Origin: DASPKX01 sp035627835
Lineage (GTDB): Bacteria > Verrucomicrobiota > Verrucomicrobiia > Limisphaerales > SXQI01
DNA: 47,565 nucleotides
Direction of reading: 5' to 3'
Assembly (NCBI GenBank): GCA_035627835.1
Contig: DASPKX010000081.1
Span: 1-47,565 of the forward strand
Shown here: positions 16,755 through 25,385 of the stretch, piece by piece
How the letters are laid out: the number at the start of each line of letters is the position of its first letter
Numbering within the stretch: the stretch's first letter is position 1
Translations under genes and position numbers: made by a program
Notes under the pieces: generated by a model
What the model saw: the letters and a program-made list of their open reading frames with translations, nothing else
Told to the model about the DNA's origin: nothing
Databases searched by the model: none

Positions 16755-17384
16755 TTATTCACTTGCCCGGACACTCGCGAGTGCCGCGGAGTGGCCGTCC
16801 ATGTAGGCCACGTTCTTGCCTGGCTTCGGCGGGCGGGGGTGGGACTCGTCATAATCGAGCAGCAGCGGGGTCGTGGCGGGCGAGAACCTCTGGATGAAGT
16901 TCGTGACCCCGGAAGCGGGATTGCCCCTCTCCAACAGAAGAAAAGCATGATCGGTTTGCGTTTCATCGATACGGCGGCCGTTTAGCTCGGCATTCCATTC
17001 GTAGCTCGCGCCCTCCGCGGCGAACCGGCCTTTCCTGTCTGCAGGACATCTGAAGACAGTGGCTTTGTTCGTATTCGCGCCAGATGACTTTCCGACATAG
17101 GTGGCAAGCACATCAGCGATACGCGGGAGCGGGTTTTTGGGATCGATAGGCATGGTCGGCAGGATCTCGGCGCTTGGGAGGCGATCCTGATGATCATCAG
17201 CGTATAAGCGGGTGGCGATGGCGAGTTGGCGAAGGTTGTTCAGGCACGCAGCGTTGTGCGCTTTAGCTTTGGATCTGCCTATCACTGGCAACAACAACGC
17301 TGCCAGGATTGCAATGATCGCGATGACAACCAGCAATTCAGTGAGAGTGAAAGCGCGGGGCTCTTGGGAAAAGTCGATGTTCAT
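16755..17384 (-). CDS. Prepilin-type N-terminal cleavage/methylation protein (pseudopilin)
   Basis: 209 residues. The start is taken at 17384, giving MNIDFSQEPRAFTLTELLVV and then IAIIAILAALLLPVIGRS: the G/A-F-T-L-T-E prepilin peptidase site (cleavage before Phe, with Ala instead of the usual Gly) and hydrophobic helix. The C-terminal half has a C-P-A-D pair (CLNNLRQ and FRCPADRKGRF) and ends with AYMDGHSAAL, the H-x9-DG-type ending that is very common in Planctomycetes and Verrucomicrobia pseudopilins. Likely in the inner membrane or a surface fibre; those proteins occur in large numbers in these genomes and their role is not known. It is 52 bases downstream of the small secreted protein on the same strand. 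Confidence 0.93.
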   Translation of the reverse strand: MNIDFSQEPRAFTLTELLVVIAIIAILAALLLPVIGRSKAKAHNAACLNNLRQLAIATRLYADDHQDRLPSAEILPTMPIDPKNPLPRIADVLATYVGKSSGANTNKATVFRCPADRKGRFAAEGASYEWNAELNGRRIDETQTDHAFLLLERGNPASGVTNFIQRFSPATTPLLLDYDESHPRPPKPGKNVAYMDGHSAALASVRASE

Positions 17385-17436
17385 AGACGCAAGCAAGTGA
17401 GTGGTGAGTGGCTCGCTGAGTAATTGATTTGGGGTT

Positions 17437-17712
17437 TTAACCGCCTGGGCCATGGCCCTTGCGCGAAAATTCGACACGTTGTTCGGGGGTGAACTCTATA
17501 AACCGACGATTGGGATTGGGTGGCTGGAGCGCTGGCCGCTGGGTCGCGGTTGGATTGGTCGTTCCTGCGGTTGTGCCAGCAGCTACGTTCACGTCGACAC
17601 TGGCCGATGTGCCACGCAGAGTTTCCTTGTCCCGAAGAGTGTCTCGCGAGAGCCACAAGCCTGCCGCGATGAGCACGGCTGCTAGGGCGAATAGGAGGAG
17701 TTTTGGTTTCAT
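17437..17712 (-). CDS. Small secreted or membrane-anchored protein
   Basis: About 91 residues from the ATG at 17712: MKPKLLLFALAAVLIAAGLW gives a signal or anchor helix, then a Ser/Thr/Pro/Asn-rich low-complexity middle (GTTAGTTNPTATQRPALQPP) and the ending FIEFTPEQRVEFSRKGHGPGG. The conserved EFTPEQRxEF pattern suggests a real gene. It is 52 bases before the pseudopilin on the same strand, so probably in one transcript. I do not recognise a family. An upstream in-frame ATG extends it 26 codons but without signal character. Confidence 0.7.
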   Translation of the reverse strand: MKPKLLLFALAAVLIAAGLWLSRDTLRDKETLRGTSASVDVNVAAGTTAGTTNPTATQRPALQPPNPNRRFIEFTPEQRVEFSRKGHGPGG

Positions 17713-17911
17713 GCGTCTGTTCTTTGTTGACGCGGCGCATTGTGCTTGCGAAGCGGCGAGATGGCTGCCGAATTGGGACGAACCCTCCAATTCGTGGAAC
17801 GAAGAGGTGGAAAAGAGGAGTGAGCAGGGACGAAAGGGGCAGTCTAGCTGCCGTTACTCAGCACGGCGGCTGAAGGTTATATCCCACTCGCGCAAAGCCG
17901 CCAGCAATGGG

Positions 17912-18157
17912 TCAGAAAAGCTCCTCACCAACCGGCGTCTGAGCAGGAGTTAGGAAGGTTTTCACCAGCTCCCCTTCTCCACAGACTATCATTTCTGGAA
18001 AGCGTTTGAACCAGGCTCCACGCGGAACGATAGGAGCACTATCCAACCACTGTGCCAACAAGGAGAGCTGCTGCGCGGATATTTCTCTCTGGTGCATACG
18101 CTGGAGAAGGTGTTGCCAAAGCGGGCGGGGCAGGTTCTCACGGCGCACTTTGGGCAT
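17912..18157 (-). CDS. Small conserved protein, second gene of an antitoxin-like pair
   Basis: 81 residues, no membrane segment. It reads LPRPLWQHLLQRMHQREISA then QQLSLLAQWLDSAPIVPRGA, WFKRFPEMIVCGEGELVKTF and LTPAQTPVGEELF. I have seen this pattern (LWxHLL... FKRF... CGEGELxKTFLxPGQxxxGEE) in uncharacterised small proteins that follow a short partner like the gene at 18175, but do not know a function. It begins 17 bases after the partner's stop and they presumably share its promoter. A type II toxin or a cognate partner is possible, by its layout only. The start codon lacks a strong site. Confidence 0.72.
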   Translation of the reverse strand: MPKVRRENLPRPLWQHLLQRMHQREISAQQLSLLAQWLDSAPIVPRGAWFKRFPEMIVCGEGELVKTFLTPAQTPVGEELF

Positions 18158-18174
18158 GGATCAGCCGCGCCCCA

Positions 18175-18384
18175 CTAGTCGCCAAAAAAGCCGCTTGTGA
18201 GCTCGGCTTCCAAGCGCTTCTTCTCACTTGCATCGGTGGTTGCAAGCATCTCTGTCGCGATCTGAGCCAGACGCTCAGGGGTGGCTTGCCGGGTGCGCGC
18301 GAGCTCAACTGCAAACTGCACCACACGGGATTGTTCCTCGCGAGGCAGGTGCTTTATATCCTCAATGATTTGGTCCGCACTCAT
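18175..18384 (-). CDS. Small antitoxin-like protein, first gene of pair
   Basis: 69 residues from the ATG at 18384: MSADQIIEDIKHLPREEQSR, then VVQFAVELARTRQATPERLA, and the ending LEAELTSGFFGD. The first half resembles DUF2281-like and other small antitoxins (an IIEEIxxLPxxEQxxVxxFAxxL helix). A longer in-frame start exists at 18426, but the promoter lies between the two, only 12 bases upstream of this ATG, so 18384 must be right for this transcript. Its mRNA leader would be very short. It is followed by the 81-residue gene with a 17-base gap. Function is not established. Confidence 0.75.
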   Translation of the reverse strand: MSADQIIEDIKHLPREEQSRVVQFAVELARTRQATPERLAQIATEMLATTDASEKKRLEAELTSGFFGD

Positions 18385-18396
18385 CTCGTCGTTCGC

Positions 18397-18426
18397 ATTA
18401 TACAACAGATGCAGGCTTCGTCTCAA
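18397..18426 (-). promoter_or_regulatory. Near-consensus sigma-70-type promoter, near-leaderless
   Basis: On the minus strand, TTGAGA (18421-18426) and a perfect TATAAT (18397-18402) are separated by 18 bases. The ATG of the 69-residue gene starts only 12 bases after the -10. Transcription would begin about 7 bases after the -10, leaving a leader of about 5 bases, so the transcript is nearly leaderless. This is the best-looking promoter in the window. Confidence 0.75.
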
Positions 18427-18459
18427 GGCACATTGATTAGGCTGGCTTCACTCACATCG

Positions 18460-19233
18460 TCATTCAGCACCGAACGCGAGTTTGTGTTGGAGTTCGCGCA
18501 AGGGACGCGTGGTGGGGTAGCGCTTTCCATTTTTCAGGACGATGACGTTTTCGCCTTTCATCATTGGCTGCAGCTCCTGGATTTGATCGATGCTCACGAT
18601 GACGGAGCGGCTGATGCGCAGGAATCGTGTCGGGGGCAGTTGGGCTTCCAATGATGCCATGGTTTCGCGGAGGAGATGATTCTCTTTGCCGACATGCACG
18701 ACGGCGTATTTCCCAGCCGCTTCAATGGCCTGGATAGTTTCCAACGGCACGAAGATGACCCTGCCCTCTGTTTTAACCGCAAGGCGGGTGAGTTGCGGGT
18801 CAGGTGCGGGAATAGCTGGTTGGCCGAGCGCTGCCAGAAGGTTGCGCGCGGCAGCGGCGGTTTGTTTGTTGTTGATGATTTCGCGGGCGCGCTGGAGCGC
18901 TGCTTTGAATCGCGCTGGTTTGAAGGGTTTGAGGAGGTAATCAAGGGCGCGGGACTCGAAAGCGCGGATGGCGTGCTGATCGTGCGCGGTCGTGAAGATC
19001 ACAACGGGCAAGACAGTTTCGGGAAGGCGGCGTAGGACCTCAAAGCCATCCATGTCCGGCATTTGCACGTCCAGAAACAGGAGGTCCGGTGTTGTGGCAG
19101 TGATTTTTTCGACAGCCTTGAAGCCATCCTCGCATTCGGCGAGCACCTCGACATCGGGCTCTTCGGCGAGGAACATTCGGACGCGTTCGCGCGCTAATGG
19201 TTCGTCGTCCACGATCAGAGTCCGGATCTTCAT
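18460..19233 (-). CDS. LytTR-family response regulator
   Basis: 257 residues. The receiver domain has acidic pocket DDE at residues 9-11, phospho-acceptor D55 in FLDVQMPDMDG, and the K in YLLKPF; then a linker and a LytTR DNA-binding domain with VPLETIQAIEAAGKYAVVHV, FLRISRSVIVSIDQI and VIVLKNGKRYPTTR. It responds to the sensor kinase encoded just upstream (4-base ATGA overlap at 19230-19233), so the pair is translationally coupled. These systems usually control cell envelope, lysis or competence genes; the target here is not known. Like other LytTR regulators, it probably binds tandem repeats of about 9-10 bases. Confidence 0.95.
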   Translation of the reverse strand: MKIRTLIVDDEPLARERVRMFLAEEPDVEVLAECEDGFKAVEKITATTPDLLFLDVQMPDMDGFEVLRRLPETVLPVVIFTTAHDQHAIRAFESRALDYLLKPFKPARFKAALQRAREIINNKQTAAAARNLLAALGQPAIPAPDPQLTRLAVKTEGRVIFVPLETIQAIEAAGKYAVVHVGKENHLLRETMASLEAQLPPTRFLRISRSVIVSIDQIQELQPMMKGENVIVLKNGKRYPTTRPLRELQHKLAFGAE

Positions 19234-20399
19234 AGGTGAGCAGGAGCGGGAAAACTCGGGAAAGGGGTCGGTTGGAAATGCAACGGCAGATGAATGTCCA
19301 CTTGGCAGCCTTGAGGTTCAGCTTTGCCGCACTGAAAGTCAAAGCTCGCGCCGTAGAGCGCTTCCAGGCGCGCTTTAGTATTGGAAATGCCGATGCCTGT
19401 ACCGGCCGCGCGGGCCGTTCCTTGAGTCGGCAAGCCCCTGCCATCGTCCCGCACAGTCAGGTGAAGCCTGTCTAGCACCTGCGCTGCCTGAATGGTGATC
19501 AGGCCTGGGCCGAGACGTGGCTCGAGGCCATGGCGGAAAGAGTTCTCGACCAAAGGTTGCAGAATGAGCGCGGGAACCATCGCCTTTAGCAACTCGTCAG
19601 GAATATTCACGTCCAAACGGACGCGGTCACCAAAACGCTTCTGCTCGATGCGCATATATGCGGCCACGAATTCCATTTCCTGTGCGAGCGCGACTTCCTG
19701 TTCCTCCATCGAATCCAGAGATCTGCGCAGTAACTCGCTCAGATCGGCCAGCATTTCGTCGGCCGCGCGCGGGTCACTGTAAACAAGGGTAGCGACAGAA
19801 TTGAGGGTGTTGAAGAGGAAGTGTGGGTTGATCTGCATTCGAAGCGCCTGGAGTTTGGCCGTGGTGAACCTGGCCTCCAACTCCGCGGCGCGGCGCTCGC
19901 GCTCCTGGGATTGCCGAAAGATCATCGCTGTATGGCAGATGCCCACTAAGGCCCAGTAAACCATGATGTCCAGCACTGCGCGCATGCCGAGAACGACGCC
20001 GAAAGCGCCAGGCGGAGCAGGGGTGGAGGGCCGCATCGCGAGCGAGCTTCCCGGAGGTGGTGGAGAAGGCCGCCCTGGGAAGACCCGGGCCGAGGCTCGA
20101 GCAGCTGCCTTATTGGCTGCGACAACAAGGAGACAAACGAACAGATGCAGAACAATGTTCCGGAGTAGCATCTTCTTCGCCAGTGGAAACCGGAAAGAGA
20201 AGCCCGCGACTAGTGGCAAGAAAACGAGCCAAAGCGCCCAAAAGAGAGCGGCGAAGCGGAGCGTCATCTGCCAGGAAGCCGAGCTGGTGATCGCAAGGGG
20301 CGTTGCAAACAGCAGGACCAGCCCGGCCCACAACGCCACCCCGGTAGCTGCAAGGCCAAACCAGCGAGTGATGTCTTTGTTTGGTTTGATGCGATTCAT
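19230..20399 (-). CDS. LytS-type sensor histidine kinase
   Basis: About 389 residues from the ATG at 20399, which starts MNRIKPNKDITRWFGLAATG. Four or five hydrophobic segments form the N-terminal half, interrupted by a Pro-rich loop (FPGRPSPPPPGSS, then MRPSTPAPPGAFG). A His_kinase domain follows with LQALRMQINPHFLFNTLNSV, where the His in NPHFLFN is the phospho-donor; the ATPase domain contains VPALILQPLVENSFRHGLEP and the glycine-rich DDGRGLP and GTGIGISNTKARLEALYG. This is the family called LytS/YehU (5TM or similar). It phosphorylates the downstream regulator. No strong ribosome-binding site was seen before the start; a GTG seven codons upstream is an alternative. Confidence 0.93.
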   Translation of the reverse strand: MNRIKPNKDITRWFGLAATGVALWAGLVLLFATPLAITSSASWQMTLRFAALFWALWLVFLPLVAGFSFRFPLAKKMLLRNIVLHLFVCLLVVAANKAAARASARVFPGRPSPPPPGSSLAMRPSTPAPPGAFGVVLGMRAVLDIMVYWALVGICHTAMIFRQSQERERRAAELEARFTTAKLQALRMQINPHFLFNTLNSVATLVYSDPRAADEMLADLSELLRRSLDSMEEQEVALAQEMEFVAAYMRIEQKRFGDRVRLDVNIPDELLKAMVPALILQPLVENSFRHGLEPRLGPGLITIQAAQVLDRLHLTVRDDGRGLPTQGTARAAGTGIGISNTKARLEALYGASFDFQCGKAEPQGCQVDIHLPLHFQPTPFPSFPAPAHL

Positions 20400-20637
20400 G
20401 TGGGCTGGCAGAATTAACACCGGGATTTGTGTTGTGTCAGCATCTCACACAATTGTCACCGGTTAGTTAAATGGGCAGCATGCGAGGCCAGAGACCGAAC
20501 GACGGCTGCCATGAATCCTTTGTTTGCCCTTCGGGACGCAGTAAAGGGCGACGCGATTTGAGGGGCTGCTTGCGCGGCGTTGTGGGGCCGTAGTACCTTT
20601 GCCGCAACGCCCCCGTTCGTTGATTGGGGCGCCATGG
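20400..20637. other. Divergent gap between the sensor kinase and the PHP phosphatase
   Basis: 238 bases with no convincing gene. The sequence is GC-rich with short low-complexity runs; I see no clear stem-loop or good promoter pair. A TTGTGTTG element near 20430 could be part of a promoter for the kinase gene, but this is not strong. Confidence 0.3.
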
Positions 20638-21453
20638 ATGCCACTGCCTGCTGATTACCATATGCACACGCCGCTCTGTCGTCACGCGACAGGCGAGCCA
20701 ACGGAGTATGCTGCGCGCGCCGTCGCGGCGGGGCTGAAGGAGATTGGGTTCACCGATCACAGCCCAATGATGCGGGATGACTTTGATGATTGGCGCATGC
20801 GCGCCGATGAGTTGGCCACCTACGTCGACAAGGTGGATCGCGCTCGACGTGAGAATCCCGCTCTGATCATCAAGCTCGGTCTTGAGGTGGATTATATTCC
20901 AGGGCACGAGTCGTGGATCGGCGAGTTAGCGACTCGCTACTCCTGGGATTATTTCATCGGCTCAGTTCACTACGTGTCAGAATCGTGGGACATCGACAAC
21001 CCAACCAAGCTGTCCGAGTGGAAGAAAAGGGATCCGTTTGAAGTTTGGTCCGTTTACTTTGACCGGCTGACGCAGGCGGCAGCGAGCGGGCTCTTCGAAG
21101 TGATTGGGCATGCGGATTTGCCGAAGAAGTTCTGCTTTTATCCGAAAGAGGATTGCAGCGGGTTGTTCGAGCGGTTTTTGAATGCAGCCAAGGCGCACCA
21201 AGTGGCCATTGAGCTGAATACGGCGGGGCTGCGAAAGGATTGCAAAGAAATTTACCCCGGGGGGCGTTTGTTGGAGATGGCATCGGCGGCGGGAGTGCCG
21301 ATCACGTTTGGCTCGGATGCGCATGCGCCAGGGGAAGTGGGGCACGCCTTTTCGGACGCAGTGGAGTTTGCCCGCAGTGTGGGATACACGGAATGCTGTG
21401 TGTTCACTGGACGGCAGCGGGAGATGGTGAAGTTAGCTCAAGGAAATCTATGA
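20638..21453 (+). CDS. PHP-type histidinol-phosphatase (HisJ/HisK family)
   Basis: Hydrolyses L-histidinol phosphate to L-histidinol in the eighth step of histidine synthesis, or a related phosphate ester. Metal-binding motifs of the PHP fold are clear: DYHMHTPLCRHATG, FTDHSPM, GLEVDYIPG, FIGSVHYV, EVIGHADLPKKF, and ITFGSDAHAPGEVG. Length 271 residues, normal. The start at 20638 puts the first metal motif at residues 6-8; an in-frame upstream TTG adds 13 residues without support. Its stop overlaps the start of the next gene (ATGATGT), so it is coupled with the cytochrome gene, which is odd for a histidine enzyme and may point to another substrate. Confidence 0.9.
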   Translation: MPLPADYHMHTPLCRHATGEPTEYAARAVAAGLKEIGFTDHSPMMRDDFDDWRMRADELATYVDKVDRARRENPALIIKLGLEVDYIPGHESWIGELATRYSWDYFIGSVHYVSESWDIDNPTKLSEWKKRDPFEVWSVYFDRLTQAAASGLFEVIGHADLPKKFCFYPKEDCSGLFERFLNAAKAHQVAIELNTAGLRKDCKEIYPGGRLLEMASAAGVPITFGSDAHAPGEVGHAFSDAVEFARSVGYTECCVFTGRQREMVKLAQGNL

Positions 21454-24400
21454 TGTTGGCGAGGATCTGGGCTGCCGCGGTTGCGGCGGGCTCATTGGCG
21501 GCAATGGCTGCGGACCCATTTGCGGAAGGTGTGCGCCCCACGGAGCCGCTCACACCGGAGCAGCAGGCGCGGACCTTCCATTTACCAGCGGGTTTTGAAA
21601 TCCAGCTGGTCGCGTCCGAGCCGCAGATCTATAAGCCGATGAACATAGCGTTCGATGCACGGGGGCGGCTCTGGGTCTCGGACACCCTGGAGTACCCTTT
21701 TCCTGCCAAACCTGGAACGGTTGGGCGCGATTCAATCAAGATTCTGGAGGACACGAATCTGGATGGAGTCGCGGACAAAGTGACGACGTTTGTCGATGGG
21801 TTGAACATTCCGATCGGACTTTATCCCTACAAAAACGGCGTGATTGCCTGGAGCATTCCGAACATCTGGTACTTCGAGGACACGGATGGAGATAACAAAG
21901 CTGATAAGCGCACGGTGTTGTTCGGGCCGCTCGGATGGGAGCGCGACACGCACGGGAACATTGCTTCACTCCGGCGGGGTTTTGATGGGTGGCTGTATGG
22001 CACGCACGGGTTCAACAACGAGTCCACGTTTCGCGGGCGGGATGGGAGTGAGTTGCGGGTGCAATCGGGGAATGTTTGGCGCGCGCGGGTCGATGGCTCC
22101 CGGGTGGAGCCGCACAGCTTCGGGCAAGTGAATCCGTTTGGACTGGCGTTCGATGAGTTCGGCAATTTGTATTCAGCTGATTGCCATAGTTCCCCGATCT
22201 ACCAACTCATTCGTGGGGCGTATTACCCTAGCTTCGGAAAGCCCCATGATGGGCTTGGATTCGGGCCGACCTTGATGCAGCACAGTCATGGCTCCACCGC
22301 CATTGCTGGCATCATTTTTTACGAGGACGATCTCTGGCCGAGCGAATACACGAACAACATCTTCGTTGGGAACGTGATGACCAGCCGCATCAATCGCGAT
22401 GTGATGACGCCGTTTGGCACCACGCTCACCGCAAAGGAAATGCCGGATTTCCTGAGCACCGATGATCCGTGGTTCAGGCCAGTGGATATTCGAATGGGGC
22501 CTGAGGGCGCGATGTATATCGCGGATTTTTACAATCGCATCATTGGGCATTACGAAGTCTCTCTCACGCATCCAGGCCGTGACCGCACGCGCGGGCGCAT
22601 TTGGCGAGTGAGCTACAAACAGCCGCCAACACCGCTCCCGGCATTTCGCGATCTGACCAGGTTAGGTGTTCCTGGATTGTTCGAGGAGATGAACTCCCGA
22701 AACAGTGTGCGGCGGTCGCTAGCCCTCAATGAGCTGGCGGACCGTTTTGGCTCAGGCGCGCGTGAGCCGCTGATGCGACTGATGGCGACGGATCCCGACA
22801 CGAACCTAACTGTGAATGCCCTCTGGGCGCTGCATCGCGCTGGTGGCGTGCCGGAAGAATTGCTGAACCGTGTCTGGAAACGACCAACGCCGTTGTTTCA
22901 GACGCACGTGCTGCGGGTTCTTTCCGAAACGCCGAAGTGGAGCGGAATGCAGCAGCAGATGGTGTTTGAAGGATTGAACTCGCTTGAGCCAACGGTGGTT
23001 CGCGCGGCCGCAGATGCAGTCGCGCAGCATGACGTGCCTGAGGCGCTGCCGTTGCTGATTACCACGAGCACCCGCTTGGATGCGCGCGACACGCATTTAA
23101 CGCACCAGTTGCGCATAGCGCTGCGGAACCAATTGCGAGGCACGAATGCTTACCAGCGGCTGGACATCAATGGCCTGGATGAAAATCAATCTCGCGCGGT
23201 GGCGAATGTCTCGCTCGGAGTCGCGAACGCGGATGCAGCCCGCTTTCTACTGACGCATATCCGGCGATTCACAGAAGAGCCTGCGCGAGTGCAGCAGTTT
23301 TTGCGGCATATCTCCACGCACTTGCCTGTGGAAGAGAGCGTCGCCCTGGTGGATTTCGTCACGAGACGATTCGACAAAGACCTGGATCTGCAACTGGAGC
23401 TGTTCAAAGCCTTGCAGGAAGGGCTCGCGCGCCGGGGGGCTGAGATGCCGGAGGTGGCGCGGAGTTGGGGCGAACGGCTGACCATAAGCTTGCTTGGGTA
23501 CGCGCCGAACGAAGGCGCTGGCTGGCGGAATCTGCCTGTTGAAGGCGCTCCTTTGAGCGCGAACCCGTGGCGGTTCGAAACGCGTCGCGCGAGTGACCAG
23601 CAGGAAGGAAAATACGTGACCAGCTACGCCGCAGGAGCGGAGCACCTGACGGGCACGCTGCGGTCCGCTCCATTCCGGATCCCGGCGCAATTGACGTTTT
23701 ACATCGCCGGGCACGATGGCGTTCCAGAAAACCCGGCTGGCAAGAAGAACTATGTGGCTCTGCGCAAAAGCCCCGAAGGCACCATTGTTCGGACCGCGCC
23801 AGCGCCCCGGAATGATGTCGCGCAAAAAGTGACGTGGGACTTGAACGACTTGGCCGGGCAGCTCGGGACGTTGGAAGTTGTGGATGGCGACACGGGCGCC
23901 GCATACGCCTGGATAGCGATCAGCCGCATTGAACCGAGCATGGTGCGCTTGCCGGAAGTGGAGCCGCGCTTGATGCAGCGCCGCCAGATCGAGGCAGCAA
24001 CGCTGGCGCGCACCTTAAAAGTGACGAACGCCGCTCCAGCGCTGAACGCGCTGTTGCTTGGAGACAGTTCAGAGATGGAAGCCCGCGCGGCGGCTGCGTT
24101 AGCCCTGGCGAGCTTCCGGCCCAATGAGAACTTGTCAGCTCTCGCGCCGCTCGTCGGCGAGGCATCGCTCGGTGAAGAAACCCGCCGACGGATCCAGTTA
24201 GGGTTATCCCAAACAAATGCAACCGCTTCGCTGGATTTGGTTCAGGAGGTGTTCCGCACCGCGCCGCAGCGGGTGCAAGCGCGTCTTGCCGAGTCCCTCG
24301 CCAGCTCACCCGCGGGCGCGGAGACGCTGCTGCAACTGGTTGAACGCGGCGATGCTTCGCAGCGCGTGCTCGGGCAAGCGGCTATTCGCGACAAGATCAC

Positions 24401-24929
24401 CGCGTCAAAATCGGAAGCCATTCAACAGAGGTTCCAGAAGCTCGTGGCAGGCATGCCTCCAGCGCTTGAAGAGGCGGACAAGTTGATCGAGGAACGCCGG
24501 AAAGCATTCGCTTCCGCGAAGCCTGACATTCACAAGGGTCGGACGATTTTTTCCGAAAGCTGCTCGGTCTGCCACCAGGTCGGTGGGCAAGGGAAAGTGG
24601 TGGGCCCTCAATTGGATGGCATCGGAAATCGTGGCCTGGAGCGATTGCTGGAGGACATTCTCGATCCGAACCGAAACGTGGATGTGAACTTCCGAACTAC
24701 AGTGGTAACGATGAAAGATGGTGAAGTGGTTTCAGGACTGACGCGGCGGGAAGAAGGCGCTGCCCTGGTGATTGCGGATGCGGGTGGTAATGAAAGCCAG
24801 GTGCCGCTAAACCAAATCGCCGGCCGGGAGCAAACATCGACTTCCTTGATGCCGGCGAATTTCGGTGAAGCGCTCACTCCTGAGCAGTTTACGGACCTGC
24901 TCGGTTACTTATTGAACCTGCGCAATTAG
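21450..24929 (+). CDS. PVC-type membrane-bound dehydrogenase / c-type cytochrome
   Basis: About 1159 residues from the ATG at 21450, with AAGGA 6 bases upstream and a signal peptide (MMLARIWAAAVAAGSLAAMA). The N-terminal half is a beta-propeller of the PVC dehydrogenase type (GFEIQLVASEP, WVSDTLEYPFP, FEDTDGDNKADKR, LRRGFDGWLYGTHG, FGLAFDEFGNLYSADCH, GAMYIADFYNRIIGHYEV), then a long HEAT-like helical section with RR/AL-rich repeats. The C-terminus is a single haem domain with CSVCH at residues 1038-1042 (CxxCH). Such fusions are abundant in Planctomycetes and Verrucomicrobia, probably for periplasmic oxidation of sugars or polysaccharides. The longer in-frame start at 21240 overlaps the upstream gene and has no signal peptide, so it is rejected. 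Confidence 0.94.
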   Translation: MMLARIWAAAVAAGSLAAMAADPFAEGVRPTEPLTPEQQARTFHLPAGFEIQLVASEPQIYKPMNIAFDARGRLWVSDTLEYPFPAKPGTVGRDSIKILEDTNLDGVADKVTTFVDGLNIPIGLYPYKNGVIAWSIPNIWYFEDTDGDNKADKRTVLFGPLGWERDTHGNIASLRRGFDGWLYGTHGFNNESTFRGRDGSELRVQSGNVWRARVDGSRVEPHSFGQVNPFGLAFDEFGNLYSADCHSSPIYQLIRGAYYPSFGKPHDGLGFGPTLMQHSHGSTAIAGIIFYEDDLWPSEYTNNIFVGNVMTSRINRDVMTPFGTTLTAKEMPDFLSTDDPWFRPVDIRMGPEGAMYIADFYNRIIGHYEVSLTHPGRDRTRGRIWRVSYKQPPTPLPAFRDLTRLGVPGLFEEMNSRNSVRRSLALNELADRFGSGAREPLMRLMATDPDTNLTVNALWALHRAGGVPEELLNRVWKRPTPLFQTHVLRVLSETPKWSGMQQQMVFEGLNSLEPTVVRAAADAVAQHDVPEALPLLITTSTRLDARDTHLTHQLRIALRNQLRGTNAYQRLDINGLDENQSRAVANVSLGVANADAARFLLTHIRRFTEEPARVQQFLRHISTHLPVEESVALVDFVTRRFDKDLDLQLELFKALQEGLARRGAEMPEVARSWGERLTISLLGYAPNEGAGWRNLPVEGAPLSANPWRFETRRASDQQEGKYVTSYAAGAEHLTGTLRSAPFRIPAQLTFYIAGHDGVPENPAGKKNYVALRKSPEGTIVRTAPAPRNDVAQKVTWDLNDLAGQLGTLEVVDGDTGAAYAWIAISRIEPSMVRLPEVEPRLMQRRQIEAATLARTLKVTNAAPALNALLLGDSSEMEARAAAALALASFRPNENLSALAPLVGEASLGEETRRRIQLGLSQTNATASLDLVQEVFRTAPQRVQARLAESLASSPAGAETLLQLVERGDASQRVLGQAAIRDKITASKSEAIQQRFQKLVAGMPPALEEADKLIEERRKAFASAKPDIHKGRTIFSESCSVCHQVGGQGKVVGPQLDGIGNRGLERLLEDILDPNRNVDVNFRTTVVTMKDGEVVSGLTRREEGAALVIADAGGNESQVPLNQIAGREQTSTSLMPANFGEALTPEQFTDLLGYLLNLRN

Positions 24930-24941
24930 CGCTCCTGCAGG

Positions 24942-25385
24942 TCACAACGCCAGGAGGAGATAAAGCCAGTTCAGGGCTGCGAAAACGAGGAGAGCAATGC
25001 GTCCCCGTTTTCGGCGAAGCATCCGGCGGGTGAAGCAGGAAAACGCCCGGTAAACTCGCGGACGAACCACGCCAACCGCGCACACACCCATGGTGAAGAT
25101 CGTGCCGCCGGATATCACGGGATTGAAGCCGCAGGCCTTAGGAATGTTGCCGTAAGAGAGAGCGGCAAGGGCCCGGGTGCTTCCGCAAAAAGCGCATGGA
25201 AAGCCGGTGATGCGCCGGAGTTGGCACTTCACCAACGAGGAGTTCGAGTCCACGAGCAGGCGGGCAAAGAAAAGCGCGCTTACCAAGCCGAGTAACAGGC
25301 AAGCGGCCCTGAGCGATGGGCGCTCTTTCCAGCGAAGCGGATCGTGCAGGCGCGGCGGGGCTGGGATGGGCGAGCTGCTGGTCAC
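24942..25385 (-). CDS. DUF2752 integral membrane protein
   Basis: 147 residues. The diagnostic DUF2752 stretch is ITGFPCAFCGSTRALAAL, with Cys-Ala-Phe-Cys, then Y-G-N-I-P-K-A-C-G-F-N-P. Three hydrophobic helices are visible: LRAACLLLGLVSALFFARLL, ISGGTIFTMGVCAVGVV, and IALLVFAALNWLYLLLAL. Function not established for this family. It is the last gene of a leftward three-gene set; its ATG overlaps the stop of the preceding gene (ATGA, 25382-25385). Confidence 0.88.
   Translation of the reverse strand: MTSSSPIPAPPRLHDPLRWKERPSLRAACLLLGLVSALFFARLLVDSNSSLVKCQLRRITGFPCAFCGSTRALAALSYGNIPKACGFNPVISGGTIFTMGVCAVGVVRPRVYRAFSCFTRRMLRRKRGRIALLVFAALNWLYLLLAL

Noticed and set aside
21240..21450. Longer N-terminus for the PVC cytochrome
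   Set aside because: It would overlap the whole end of the PHP gene and lacks a signal peptide; the ATG at 21450 has AAGGA and a signal peptide.
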